Positions 11,065 through 22,434 of a DNA stretch of 64,000 nt are shown here, piece after piece. A model generated the notes under the pieces. The model saw nothing but the letters and a program-made list of their open reading frames with translations. It did no database searches and had not been told where the DNA came from. The position numbers and the translations under genes are program-made. Origin of the DNA: Gongronella butleri (taxonomy: Eukaryota; Mucoromycota; Mucoromycetes; Mucorales; Cunninghamellaceae); assembly GCA_025201375.1 (NCBI GenBank), contig JAIWZP010000019.1, forward strand, positions 62,001 through 126,000. Direction: 5' to 3'. Within the stretch, counting starts at the first letter, position 1. Each line of letters begins with the position of its first letter.

Positions 11065-12709
11065 ATGGACAGTGTGCGCACCGCATTGAAGAAGCTGCCT
11101 CCCTCGACGGTGATCAAGGTCCTGCGAAAGACGTTTGCCATGCCTGCCAAGCCTGCGCGCCTGCTCTTGGACGATATTACAAAGCCAAGGTCTTGCCACA
11201 AGCCTTACATCCGCAAGGTCAAGTCGCCCGAGTGGAATGGCTGCTGGATCGGCGAAAAGGTCGCCAATCTCGATGACATGCAGATCATGGAACGCGTCGA
11301 AAGGGCAGACGTCGTCATCTTCAACGTGCACGGTGAGATGAAAAAAGAAGAAAAAAAACATGGGGGAGCAAGCTTTGGGCTCACAAAGTGATACAAAAAA
11401 TGGCCTAACCTTTTTTTGTCTTTTTACTCAATTTAGGTGGTGGATTTCGAATCGGCAAACGTAAGATTTGGAGAGGGGCAAAAACAAAAAAAGTGATTTG
11501 CAAGCTACAAAAGACAAAATGAAGAGACATTGGGCGCGGGGGCATTGAGCGAGAGTCATGGCGACGCGTCGCGCTCACATATGCTTTTGATCTGGCTATG
11601 TTCAATTAGCGACCATGTACATGGACACGTATGTGGGATGGATCGATCAATTGAAAAAGGCGTACGGCCTGACGGTGATGATCATGTCTGTGCACTACCG
11701 CCTTGCGCCTGAATTCCACTATCCAAGCCCAGTGGAGGACGTGGTGCATGCGTACGAGCACCTGATCAGCGATCTGGGTGTGAATCCGCACAAGGTGATC
11801 TGCACGGGTGACAGTGCAGGCGCGTCGCTCGTTTTGGAGATGTTGTTCATCACGCACGACCCGTCCATGTTTGAGATTGTCACGGACGAGGACGGCATGC
11901 AGGGCGGCGGGGACGACGAGGACGATGGCATGGACGATTTGGTGCAGGAATTGCCGCGCCCGGCCGGTACGGTGCTGATTTCGCCGATTGTCACGGACGA
12001 ATCGACGTCGCAGTCGTGGAAGGAGAATGTAAAGTACGACTACATCTCGCAGTACACGGCCAAGGTGATCCGACGCGATTATTTCGAGGTGGGCGTCAAG
12101 GGCAAAGGCAACGACGCGGACGGCGGCGCTGGTGGCGGCGGTGCGGTGCCGTCGTCGGTCCAAGGCGACAGCACCGCCCACAGCAAAAACGTGCTGGGCA
12201 TTGCCAAGCTGCAGAGCGGCTTCCAGGCGTTCCTGTCCACGCACGTGCTCATGTACATTGGCAATCTCGAGGTTTTGCGCGACGACGCACTCGAATTCGC
12301 GCAAAAGTGCAAAAACGACGGTGTAAAGTGGACCACTGTTGCCGAGGACTCTGTCCACGACTGGTTCTGCGTGCGCGAGGTTGTCAAGGACAAGAAAATC
12401 CTGGAGCGCGCCGACGCGCACTTTGTGAATTTCGTCTACAAGGCCATCACCGAGCACCGCAACATGCAGAGCATCGTCGACCTGACCATGCGCAGGCGCA
12501 CAAGCGACGTGCTCCACACTGTCGACGAATTGGACGATGAAGAGGACGACGATGAAGACGCTTTCCACGAAACAATGACCGTCGACGAGCTCGGCGGCAC
12601 ACTCGACAACCTGCGCATCTCCGCAGCAACCACTGTGCGACAAAACTCCATCCTCTCGTCTCACAGCAAGCACAGCTCATCCAAATACGCGCCCCCCTAT
12701 TATTTTTAA
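11065..12709 (+). CDS. Hormone-sensitive-lipase-family alpha/beta hydrolase
   Basis: Predicted lipase/esterase of the alpha/beta hydrolase-3 (HSL) group. Exons 11065-11332, 11437-11460 and 11610-12709 give 463 residues. The oxyanion motif HGGGF (residues 89-93) is assembled across the first junction; exon 2 is a 24-nt microexon. The nucleophile is S~166 in GDSAG, the acid is the Asp in NLEVLRDDAL (~321) and the base is the His in SVHDWF (~346), so the triad is complete. VHYRLAPE is the classic HSL segment. Two insertions are unusual: an acidic/Gly loop after FEIVTDEDG and a Gly/Ala-rich loop near residue 270. The C-terminal ~90 residues are acidic and probably disordered. AATAAA is at 12800. 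No signal peptide is visible, suggesting a cytosolic or lipid-droplet enzyme. Confidence 0.9.
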
Positions 12710-12799
12710 CGCGCCATTTCTATTTTATTTCGCCTTTTTTTATTTTTGCCATGTACATATCCTCTCTTTTATCTTTTTTTGTCTAATGCAAACTAATGC

Positions 12800-12805
12800 A
12801 ATAAA
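12800..12805 (+). terminator. Poly(A) signal, hydrolase gene
   Basis: AATAAA within GCAATAAAAC, 91 bases after the stop; the same decamer occurs behind the MBP1-like gene. Confidence 0.5.
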
Positions 12806-13037
12806 ACCAGCAGCTACTTCATGATCCTCCCCACACGACTGTATTCATGCGTTCCCTTGTTAGTCATTGCTATGTATCATAGTGGAGACCAAAATTTTGG
12901 AAAAAATACACAATTTGTTGCACGACGCTGATTCTGTGATATTTTACCTCTTACTGTAATTAAATTTGGCGAAAGCATTGCTGCAAGCGCGAATCAGAAT
13001 CTATAATTCTATATCCATTTGAAAAAAACCAGTCAGT

Positions 13038-13375
13038 CGGATGTAAAATTTGATTTGGAATCGAATGGTATTACTTTCGAGCCATGTTCCTTTAGTACTT
13101 CAAAAACACTTGATAACCGCACTTTTGCCGCCGTCAAAGCAAGGCCAAAAAAATCGCGTAAAATCGCGTAAGTGTGATTATCTCAAAAATTTACCAAGTT
13201 AATATAACGGACACCGTGTGAGAGCTTCAATTTTAAATTAAATTTTACATCTGGTCACGTGTACAGAGTTACGAATTGAGCGTGTTTTATGGTACTTGTA
13301 TTAGAACAAACCGCAAAGATAGGGTGAAATGGCTAAGTGCTCAAAACCCAGCAATTTGACATGCATTTCAGACTT
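13038..13375 (+). repeat. Dispersed repeat RB, copy 1
   Basis: Aligns with 48013-48310 (+) and, in its 3' half, with the reverse complement of 15342-15480. Shared blocks include TGTAAAATTT, CGGACACCGTGTGAGA, TAAATTAAATTTT, GAACAAACCG and CTCAAAA.CCAGCAATT. It ends where a small ORF starts. Confidence 0.8.
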
Positions 13376-13534
13376 CACTATTCAATTCGGAATCATCAAT
13401 TATCCCTAGAACATCTGTCAAAACACCGCGAGCGCAAAGCCAAGTGCACTCAGCAAGAGATTAATGCCAAAAATGCAGCTGCCCACCACTACATACGGAG
13501 CATTATTGATCAGAAAATTAAAGGCATGCCATAA
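13361..13534 (+). CDS. Small basic ORF directly behind repeat RB, hypothetical
   Basis: 57 codons beginning at the ATG that closes repeat RB (MHFRLHYSIRNH) and ending KIKGMP. It is rich in His, Lys and Arg and could form a helix. There is no recognisable family, and it overlaps the possible 3' end of the opposite-strand gene. It may be a remnant exon of another accessory gene rather than a gene in itself. Confidence 0.2.
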   Translation: MHFRLHYSIRNHQLSLEHLSKHRERKAKCTQQEINAKNAAAHHYIRSIIDQKIKGMP

Positions 13535-13578
13535 AAATGAGAATCTGGGGAGAAAGAAAGGGGTGAATTAGCACTTAC

Positions 13579-14554
13579 TTAACGTTCAACCTGCAAAAAG
13601 AGTGCGTGCATGTCGGCGTCGTAAATGTTGCGATTGGCGGTGTCCAGGTTGTCCTTGGCCCCACGCACGAGCTTGGAGTCGTTGGAAAGGTCGTGATAAA
13701 ACTTCGTGTCGTCGGATGTCGTCGCCACCTCCACCAGGAGCAAGTCGTGCTCATTGCGCATGGAGTCAAATAGGACACAAATGTCAACTTTGAAACCAAC
13801 ATTGCAGTCCTCATAAACGCGCTTCTTGCACGCAATGCCAAAAGTAGGAGACGACCCACTCCCACTATGAAATAAAAAAAAAGATGAGTTTTGGCAACTC
13901 GCTCTTGGCTTTTGTTCTTTTCCCATTTTTTTCTTAATTACGTTTTCATGTGGAGAATGTCGTGAATGTTGACCAATGCCTTGATTAATGGAGCCCACAC
14001 TTGAACGACGTAGTCATATTCCGTGACCTTGTCGGCGTCGGCGCTGTTGAGCAAAAATTTGCAGGAACCAAGCATGCGGATACTATGAAAGGCAAATAAC
14101 GCGTATGCTATTCAACCAACCAACAAATCAGCACTTACAGAGACTCGATGACCCACAGGAAGTTCTTGATCTCCAAGTTGCTAACTTTGATCTTATGGAA
14201 GTACGAGAGCGCTTCGTCCGTGTCATTGGTTTCATCCAAAATCTAGAAAAAAATGTGGGCGGGTTTGAATTAATTTTACAATCTATTTAAAATCGCTTTC
14301 ACAGCAGCCACTATATCCCAGGTGCCAGGTCTGGGCAATAGTCACCGGCAAGGCCACAACGTTGTGCTTCATGCCCTTGGCCACAATTGCCATTTATTTC
14401 AACCGGGGAAGTCGCCGAGGAACTCCTTGGTGGAGGTCCAGTGAACAAGGACTAGGATGGATGAAAGCCCGCTGCTGAAGAACAAAAATGAAGTTACATT
14501 ATTTTAGACGCGCACATTCTCGCTTTTTTCTTATTTTTCTTCCTTTTCTTTCTT

Positions 14555-14594
<40 letters not shown>

Positions 14595-15289
14595 ACATCC
14601 AGTAGCGCTCTTGCGGCGACAGTAGTTTCTTGGCATCAGTCCACTTGTAGAAGAGGTCTAGTGCCTTGTGCTTCGGATGCGTCGCTAGAGTGTCGTCCTC
14701 GGACTACGAAAACAACAAAAAAAGAGTCCAATGAGATGAATTCGAACGCGTTCTTCTAATTTGCCTGCAGCATGTACGCGTCGAGGGTATCTTGCTTATC
14801 TTCGGCCGCCTCGTCAGCAGGCTCCTCGGCCTTGGTCAGGGTGATGTCGGCCGCCGCGCGCACCTTGCTGCTGCTGCTTTCAAGGACGCTGATGATGGCG
14901 TCATTGTTCTGACAGCGTCGGAGAGCGCTCACGCGCGCTGATTTGACAAGCGCCAGATGTTCCGCGCCCTGCAGCAGCATGCTCTTCTTGATATTAGCAA
15001 ACTTGCGCACAAAGGTTTCGCCGGCAGCCTTGCTCTTGTAGAATTTGGAGAGATTGCGATAATAATCTTCAATCGGCACAGTGTGCGAGTGCTGGCTGGC
15101 GATAGCATTGAAGCTATGAATGAGCTTGCTCTTTGTTGTAGCCTTCGCGCCACGGTTCTCGGGTTTCGTGACTGAGTGATATAAAAAATTGAGATGACGT
15201 CCATGGCGATACCGAAATAAAAATGCATTCCACGCCGCCACATCGCGTCTAGCAGGATCTGGCCAGACATGACGATGCTCTAATTGCAT
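13579..15289 (-). pseudogene. Unrecognised intron-rich accessory gene, partly broken
   Basis: Coding-like exons on the minus strand: 15289-14765 (MQLEHRHVWPDP... to DAYMLQ), 14703-14594, 14242-14139, 14082-13942 and 13864-13579. Junctions 1/2 and the last three are in frame. The first intron would use a GC donor (CAG/GCAAAT). Between 14590 and 14243 coding-like peptides (SSILVLVHWTSTKEFL; MKHNVVALPVTIAQTW) fall in different frames with stops, so I could not build one ORF there. The C-terminal part contains LLVEVATTSDDTKFYHDLS and KLVRGAKDNLD-like text, and stops at VER* beside a good donor sequence (GTAAGT), which suggests a lost 3' end. No domain is recognised; it resembles lineage-specific multicopy fungal proteins. 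Copies of repeat RB lie on both sides, facing inward. Function is unknown. Confidence 0.5.
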
Positions 15290-15341
15290 TCTAGAGTGCT
15301 ATAAATAATATAGAATCGCATGATGATGTTCAAACTTTAGG

Positions 15342-15480
15342 TCCAGGTGTTAGATTTTGAGGGCTTTGCGTTTGCAGCCAATTTTTGCGGTTTGTTCTAA
15401 TGGAAGTGCCTCAAAAAACCACTCAATCCACAACTTTAATTCGCGATGCCAATGTAAATTCAATTTAGAATCTAATAACA
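15342..15480 (-). repeat. Dispersed repeat RB, copy 3
   Basis: Reverse complement shares TGAGGCACTTCCAT.AGAACAAACCG with 48215-48250 and the same 3' block order. It ends about 50 bases before the first ATG (15289) of the minus-strand accessory gene, in the same orientation. Confidence 0.75.
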
Positions 15481-15783
15481 ACACGCGCTGTGCGTGCGCC
15501 TCTATCCAATGAAAGACAACTCGTGCACCATATGCTACAGACGCCTCCTACACCGCCGCCCGCAGCTCTGCAGCTCACGACACCACGAAGTTCTCTCCAC
15601 GTCATTTGTGCATCAGCTTCCTACCAGGAGCGCGCTTCAGACGCAAATTTCTTAAAAAAAAGTACAAATCCACTCCTCGCAAGCCATTGAGAACGACTGG
15701 CCGGTCGGATCCTCGCTCAGTTTTAACAACAATTGTAGCTGATTTTCATTGCCAAAACTTGTTTAAATCTGAAGGCAAACGGT

Positions 15784-16268
15784 TTGCTCGTTCACGTACA
15801 ATATCAATTTTACTTTTTTTTTTTTTGTGTATTTAATGCGCATAAAACGAACGTCTGCAAGTCTGATCACTCCGCAACATACAAATCGTTGAGGCTAGGT
15901 TTGCAGCCCAAACCGCTTCAAATTTGGGGTTCTTTGGAAAACTGCACCCAGAGTTTAACTATGGAGAGGCTAATAAATCAGATTTTTGGACCTTTATCCG
16001 GCAACAATCAAGTTGATCAGCGCAACACAGACCGCAAATAGATCTGCGTGATGAGTCAGTAAATGTAAAGGCCCATTGCTTGACCACGAGTGTTATTGAA
16101 AGGCAAAAATGCAAAATAAAGTTTTCGTGGTGGCGAGCGTCCAAATCCAAAATTGATAAATCAGGTCACCAGAATTGCGCCAAACTTACATGCAAGGAGA
16201 AGGACGTAGCAAAAGCAACAAAAATGCCAAAAACGAGCGGGGCCCATATGCTCAATGACGTGCAATAA
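15784..16268 (+). pseudogene. Coding-like debris, possibly a decayed accessory gene
   Basis: Two coding-like stretches lie in different frames: one to 16041 (MERLINQIFGPLSGNNQVDQ) and one from about 16033 to 16268 (KIDKSGHQNCAKLTC, KEKDVAKATKMPKTSGAHM). A single frame change near 16035 would join them. No start, splice sites or family are evident. I report it as possible gene debris beside repeats RB and RA. Confidence 0.25.
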
Positions 16269-16279
16269 GCGCTTTTCGT

Positions 16280-16860
16280 TTAAACTTCAACCGCGATTTA
16301 CATCTGGAAAACGCGTCCATGGAGCCGCGCCGACGCGTCCATTAGCAAGAGACACTCTAGGTGCATGGGATTGATAAAGAGCAGACAGGCGCAGCGCGAC
16401 GACTGATGTGGTTTATTGCGCGTCGAAATCCATTAATGTATTTTGCCGTCGATTCAAATCTGCCAAAATTCATATTTTCCACCGATCACCAGCATCCACG
16501 TACGCGCCAAGACGCACTCTTTCTGATGATGTGATTTTCAGGACGCTATAGCCAATCCTCGTTGAATTTGCCTTGTGATGAAAATTTGCAGCTTTTTCCT
16601 TTTTACGCGAGACCCAGTCAGTGGACCCCAGGTTTTTATTGAATTTCTACCGGTGAATGAAGGGAGTGCACCCTATGGTTGAATGGCGTGGCGATCTTGG
16701 GACCTAAACTTCATCGTTTTCAAATCCTTGACTGTACCCCTTGGAAAATTGGCAATTTTTGAAAATGGCCCTTGCGCGGCATCCAGTGGTTACAGACTTT
16801 GCGGGGTGAGCTCATTCGAAAGCGAGCACCAAGAAGCGTGACAACAAAGAACAGTGTCTT
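16280..16860 (-). repeat. Dispersed repeat RA, copy 2 (longest)
   Basis: Its reverse complement follows 32945-33430 block by block: GGGGTACAGTCA, GATCG.C..GCCATTCA, GACTGG, CACAAG, then GTACGTGGAT and near the end TGGACGCGTC followed by ATGGACGCGTTT. The copy at 46480-46830 is a shorter relative in the same orientation. Confidence 0.8.
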
Positions 16861-17788
16861 TGTAGGTACTGTTTACATCGACAAGCAGCCGAAAAACGAC
16901 AAAAACGCACTAATCATGATTTGTTCGACATCCATCCTATAGATCTTCATTCTGTTTTGCACTGCACGCAATTGACGGATGCTGGAATGTAAGATCGTTT
17001 TTTTTTTTACGCGCTGCTGACAATGAAAATCGATACAAATTGCGCATTACGAGTGTTTGAACAGGACCATGTTGATGAGCACGCGGGTCTTGACTTTTCA
17101 CCGTCTTGTTTGAGTTCCCAATAGTAGAGTGCGTGCTAGAAGAAGCACGTGGTGCTGAGAGATGAGACGCGATGGGATGAATTGACACGTTTGTTCAGGT
17201 GATCACGTCGTTTGCCAAAAAAAGGGCGGGGTCGGCTCCATCTTTTTTATGTGTGTGACCCTGCTTTATCTTAATTTTTGCAAGTGTGTCCAGCCAATTG
17301 TTCGCATGACAGGCATTGCATGCCTGGCCGACCCTGCATTTGTCTGGCCAAAAAGAAGAAAAAAAGATGCAATGCCACGGACACCACGTCGGGTCTCGCC
17401 TCTCCTCCCCCCACCCCCAACTTCAGTGACCCTGTGGCCTGTGCTTGGCAATTTTGACCGACACGAGATCACCGTGCAGCTTTTTGTGTCGTGCGGGTTG
17501 CTCGCACGCGCGTACATACCATGAAGTCATGGGTAAAAACGAGCCAATGTCCTTTTGCTGCCCGGCAAATGGGGGGAACACTGACCCCTCCTTGGACAAA
17601 AGTAGAAATTGGGCTTTTTTCTCTTTCTTTCTCTCTCTTTCTTATCTTTTCTCCCTACTTTTTTTTTTTTTTTTTTTTACAACACCTGTTTTTTTTTTAC
17701 GCCGTCGCTCATTTTTTTTTTTTTCACCTTCTGTCGCTCTCGTTTATCGACAACACGCACGAAAAAAAGAAAGAAATCGAAAAGAAAA
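16861..17788. other. Spacer and pyrimidine-rich leader upstream of STIMATE-like gene
   Basis: No gene recognised. From 17610 to 17745 the + strand is almost pure pyrimidine with T-runs, directly ahead of the start codon at 17789. Confidence 0.5.
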
Positions 17789-19039
17789 ATGCCAAGTTGT
17801 CGAGTCGACGAGGGGGGATGTCAGCTGCTGGATGATTTTGCCATTCGGGTCCAAGTGTTTCTTGGTGCCATGGTGATCGGGGCGCTTGTCATCAAGCGGC
17901 AGCTGGAACATCCCAGGAGACCTTTTACGGTGTGGTAAAGCAAACATTGGCAATGGAGCTCCGCTATTTTTTTTTTTTTTTTGTCTCCTTGTTTTTTTGG
18001 CGCCTTTAACTTAAAGGGGTCATAAATAGCGACAAAAAAAAAAAAAAATAGCGCGTCGCGTGCGCTGATGATCTTTGGACTGACGCCGTGCATGTTTTTC
18101 CCCTTTTTTTAATCGTTTTTATCTTAGGTATTTGGATGTCAGCAAGCAATGCATCTGTGCAGCGGTTGTTCACGCTGTGAATTTGCAATTCAGCTATGTG
18201 GCGCGATCGTGGTACGATGATCGAGGCGAGCCCATGTCACATTTGGTGGTGCCTGGCTCTCGGCGTGACAATGTGTGTGTCTGGTATCTTGCATCTGTGC
18301 TGTGGGATACCTCTTGCGGGCTTTTGCTACTTTACGTGTGGCTCAAGGTGCTGACGGCGTTTCTGATCAAGGGTTTGCATGTTCCATTGCCCAGAGACTA
18401 TGGCGCACCTCCTTTTCTTTTCAACCAGCTGGGCCGGTGGGCACAACAAACCATTGTTTTTTTATTGGCCGCGCTGGCCATGAAACTATGCCAATTATGG
18501 GCATTTCTTTGCGTGCCATGGTTTGTCGATGCTGGCCAGTGGCTCCTGTCGTTGACGATTGACGACCAGGGCCAAGATGCGCGCATGCAAATCATCTTTG
18601 TGATGCTCATGTAAGCCATTTAAGCAAAAAAAAAAAAAAAAGGCCATGGAAACAATCAAGGAGGAGGACAAAGGGGGGCAAGGCACATCACCCAGTGTGC
18701 TTTGTTTCAAGGCACAAAACAGAGCGGCGATGGAGTGGAAAAAAAGGGGGAGAAGGACGGCGCGTCATCACGCGATTGACCCTTTTTATTTTTTTCTCTT
18801 ATTTTAGCATCCCTTTGGTGATGAATTGCATCCAATTCATTGTTATTGACAGCATGATCAAGCTCATGCGACGGCTAGCGTGGCCGTTGTCCAGCAAGGA
18901 GCGGATAGGCGGCTCAACCAGCTGCCTGACGCATGTGATTGTGCAAAACGACGACGACCATGACGCCGCGACCATACTGGCGCCTGACGAGCGCTGCCCT
19001 TTGTTGCCACGCGTGCCCCCAGCATCCTCATCCATGTAA
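17789..19039 (+). CDS. STIMATE/TMEM110-family vacuolar membrane protein
   Basis: Multi-pass membrane protein of the family that includes human STIMATE (ER calcium-entry regulator) and yeast YPL162C (vacuolar membrane). Exons 17789-17934, 18128-18610 and 18808-19039 give 286 residues. Family signatures: CQLLDDFAIRVQVFLG and KRQLEHPRRPFTVWYLDVSKQ at the N-terminus, then WYLASVLWDTSCGLLLLY. About five hydrophobic segments are seen; the C-terminal tail is acidic with a His-Asp patch. Intron junctions are GTAAAG/TTAG and GTAAGC/TTTAG. The role in this organism is inferred only from family membership. Confidence 0.85.
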
Positions 19040-19604
19040 ATACCCTTTTTCCATCGTGTACATAAAGAGAGAACCCAAACATTGTTGTGTTTTTAGCGGA
19101 TTTGTTTTTTTTTTTGCCTTTGCCCATCGTGCCAAAAAGATTAAGACCAAGTGCAGCAACGTGACCTGACGATTGAAACTGGAGGGGCAACTCTGGAGCT
19201 GCATGATCGGACTTTGAAACACATGCATGATGCACAAACACGCTTCGGTTTTGTTGGGCCATGCGACCCTTTTGGTTTTTGACGCGGTTGTCGGGGTCGT
19301 AGCACCGGCAACGATGCTGGCACATCCTCGTTGTTTGGCTACACAAGACGACAAGAGATATGGCAATAAACATGGGCCATGTGCGTGGCACCCGCAGCTT
19401 TTTTTTTGCGCCCGTCTTTTTTTTTTTCTCGTTTCTGCGCGTTCCGTGGAGTGAGGTATTTTATTTTATCCGTGCATCTGGCATGGCAGAGTGGACCAGG
19501 GGTTGCGTACGCGCTGCTGCATGACCGGACGCCTCTTTTTTTTTTTTTTATTCATTTGCGCCCATTCCTTTCCCCTTTTTTTGCATTTTGCTTTTCAAGA
19601 AATC
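19040..19604. other. Spacer between STIMATE-like and tubulin genes
   Basis: No gene found. T-runs at about 19100, 19400 and 19538-19550 lead into the tubulin start. Confidence 0.5.
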
Positions 19605-20927
19605 ATGAGAGAAATCATTTCGCTCCACATTGGTAAGTGGTTGCCTCGTGGTGCGGCGATGATTGATGTTTTTTATCGCTCCTAGGTCAAGCCGGCGTGC
19701 AAATTGGCGAATCATGCTGGGAATTGGTAAGCAAAAGGACGATTACCTTTTACTTCCGGTCTTTAAACGAGCAGTCTAGTATTGCGCCGAGCACGGTATT
19801 GAGCCTGACGGCCGTGTCAATCCGGATTTCAAGCCCAATTACAAGACATCGTGCGTTTTTTATTTTTTTCTTTTTTTTTTTTTTTTTGCGTTGCGCTGAC
19901 GCGCTTTCCTTCTTTTTTTTTTTTTTTGTCCACAGTGGCGAGACGTTTTTCTCAGAGACGGAGAATGGCAAATTCGTGCCACGTGCGATCATGATGGATT
20001 TGGAGCCATCTGTCGTGGACCAGGTGCGCGTTGGCACATATAAATCGCTGTTCCGGCCTAGTAAAAGCCCCTCTCAAAAAAAAAAGAAAAGAACGCGGGC
20101 GGTGACGTGATACGTCCCGTTTTTTAATATTTCTGGATAGATGATCTCATCAATGGCAAGGAGGATGCGGCCAACAACTATGCGCGCGGGCACTATACGG
20201 TCGGCAAGGAATTGCTCGACACGGTGCTTGACCAGGTGCGCAAACTGGCGGACAATTGTGGCGGCCTTGATGGATTTTTGCTCTTCCATTCGTTTGGCGG
20301 GGGCACGGGCAGCGGGTTTGGCGCGCTGCTTGTGGATCGGCTGCGCAACGAGTATGTGCGCAAGTCGATGTTTGAATTCACGGTTTACCCAGCGCCGCAG
20401 CTTGCAACCAGCGTCGTGGAGCCTTACAATTCCGTTTTGGCGACGCATGCCATGCTTGAGTGCGTGGACGTGTCATTTTTGGTGGACAATGAGGCCATAT
20501 ACGACATTTGCCGCACCAATCTGGGGATTGAGCGGCCCACTTATGTGAATTTGAACCGGATTGTGGCGCAGGTAGTGTCGTCGATCACGGCATCGCTTCG
20601 TTTCCCTGGCGAGCTCAATGTGGATCTGTCTGATTTCCAGACCAACCTTGTACCCTTCCCACGCATTCATTTCCCACTCGTGTCGTATGCGCCCATCATC
20701 TCGGACGAGAAGATCCGGCACGAGGCACTGTCCATCAACGATTTGACAAAGGAATGCTTCAACCCCGCCAACCAGATGGTCAAGTGCGAGCCGACCGGCG
20801 CAAAATACATGTCGTGCACACTTTTGTATCGCGGCGACATCGCCATCACAGAGACAACCAAGGCCCTCCAAAAGATTCGCAGTATGCGAACCGTCCAATT
20901 CGTCGATTGGAGCCCCACGGGCTTCAA

Positions 20928-20993
<66 letters not shown>

Positions 20994-21353
20994 GGCCACT
21001 TTGAAAGCCAAGTCATATTTTGCTTATCCTTTTTTTTTTTTTTTTTTTTTGGATACATGTAGGTGGGCGTCAATGCGGCGCCGCCGGCTGTGGCGCCTGG
21101 GACGGGCCTGTCGCCCGTGCCCCGCGCGCTGTGCAGCCTTGCCAATTCGACGGCGATTTGTGATGCTTGGTTGCGCCTCGACTCGAAATTCGACCTGATG
21201 TATGCCAAGCGTGCATTTGTGCATTGGTACGTGGGCGAGGGCATGGAAGAAGGCGAGTTTTCCGAAGCACGCGAGGACCTGGCGACGCTAGAACGCGATT
21301 ACGAGGAAGTGGGCCGCGACAGCGTCGACGCGGCCATCGATGACGAATATTGA
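19605..21353 (+). CDS. TUB1: Alpha-tubulin
   Basis: Microtubule subunit that binds non-exchangeable GTP at the intradimer interface. Six exons (19605-19632, 19686-19726, 19780-19850, 19936-20060, 20141-20928, 21063-21353) give 447 residues. Start [17 protein letters not shown], glycine loop [16 protein letters not shown], and [19 protein letters not shown] all fit alpha-tubulin; the tail ends DDEY, with the terminal Tyr typical of alpha. At the site of the catalytic Glu (Glu254 of mammalian alpha) the codon at 20632-20634 is GAT, giving [11 protein letters not shown], an Asp. Intron 5 contains 60 A after the donor and a T-run before the acceptor. Intron 3 starts GTGCGT. AATAAA is at 21501. 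Sequence is divergent from typical alpha-tubulins in the K40 loop. Confidence 0.95.
20931..20990 (+). repeat. 60-A homopolymer at a tubulin 5' splice site
   Basis: Runs directly from the GT of intron 5 of the tubulin gene; T-runs lie at 21031-21050 before the acceptor. Confidence 0.9.
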
Positions 21354-22434
21354 GCGCATTTTCCCTTGTTTTCCCCCAAGGTTTTCTGTTCCCCTTCGTT
21401 GCCTCCTCTCCTTTCTCACACACTGTCTCTCCACTTTTTTTTTTTTAATTCAATGGAGGGGGGACTCTTGCCCTGTCTTTTATTAAATCATTTTGATCAA
21501 AATAAAACAAATTGTAACCAGTCTTCAATTTGAGATTGCCCAATGCAATGGACCTAGACTAATGAAAATAAAAAAGGTGGGAATGAGTCCATCGTGTCCT
21601 CATTCACAAAAGCACCTCCATTCATAGAATTCTGCAAGCAAAAGGCTCTCTCAGTAGCAGATTATGATCCTTTTCTCGGCACGTAATAAACTAAGACGGC
21701 TCTTCCTATATTATTATATTTTTCGTGATCTTGATCTCATCATGTTATGCCTTTTTTTTGCTTGCAGAGCCCATTCCCCCAAATTGTCAAAAACGTTTGT
21801 ACATACCTGGTTGCTGTGAAACAAGAAAGAAAAAGGTGAGAAAACAGTCCCCTGTGCTCTTTTTATAGGGCCCGATAAAAATTTTTTCCTTGCCTTGATG
21901 AATTGGGACTTTTGTGACCACGGCAAGCGTCAGTTGAATGTCAGCTCGCGTTGTGTGACAGACCAAAACCTGGAAAATAAAAAGCCAGTCGTAGTGCATT
22001 GTGGGCAAGTGGCGCGCAGCGCGTGCATAAATGAAACGGGATTACATGGAATGGAGAGAAGCGTGGGGAAGTCCTCGTTTGCCTGCATCGCTTTTGTTTC
22101 AAGATGCGTGGGCTCTCTCACCCAAAAATCCCATCCACATCATCAAGCACAAAATAGAGCACCTCCTCTTTTTTTTCTCTTGTTTTTCTTTTTTTGCTTC
22201 ACCCCTCCTTTTTTTTTTTTTTTTTTTGGAGCGTGTATGATTGCCCTCCTTATTGTTGGCCCCTTGGCCCCCTCTCCTCCTTTTTATGTATAAAGGCCAA
22301 GGTCGTCATGAAGCAACAAGGCAAGTATATCCTTTTTTTCTTTCCATTCCTCATTTTCCGTCCTTTTTTTCTCTTTTTTTTTCGCGCCGCCTTTTTCTAC
22401 CTTTTTCCCGTTCCTCTCGTTTCTTTTTTTACGC
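21354..22434. other. Spacer and chitin synthase promoter
   Basis: Holds the tubulin poly(A) signal (AATAAA, 21501-21506), no other gene, and a T-rich leader (22160-22432). A TATA-like GTATAAAGG lies at about 22288-22296. A short ATG ORF at 22309 with a possible GC donor does not join the main frame. Confidence 0.5.

Noticed and set aside
10378..11361. 327-codon minus-strand ORF antisense to the hydrolase gene
   Set aside because: Runs through poly-A/T tracts and opposes clear coding exons; it is a shadow.
11606..12673. 355-codon minus-strand ORF antisense to the hydrolase exon
   Set aside because: Mirror of a codon-biased real exon; the sense strand has a complete catalytic triad.
22309..22322. 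Upstream first exon of the chitin synthase (ATG AAG CAA CAA, GC donor)
   Set aside because: Joining it to any nearby acceptor gives the wrong frame; the start at 22435 needs no extra exon.
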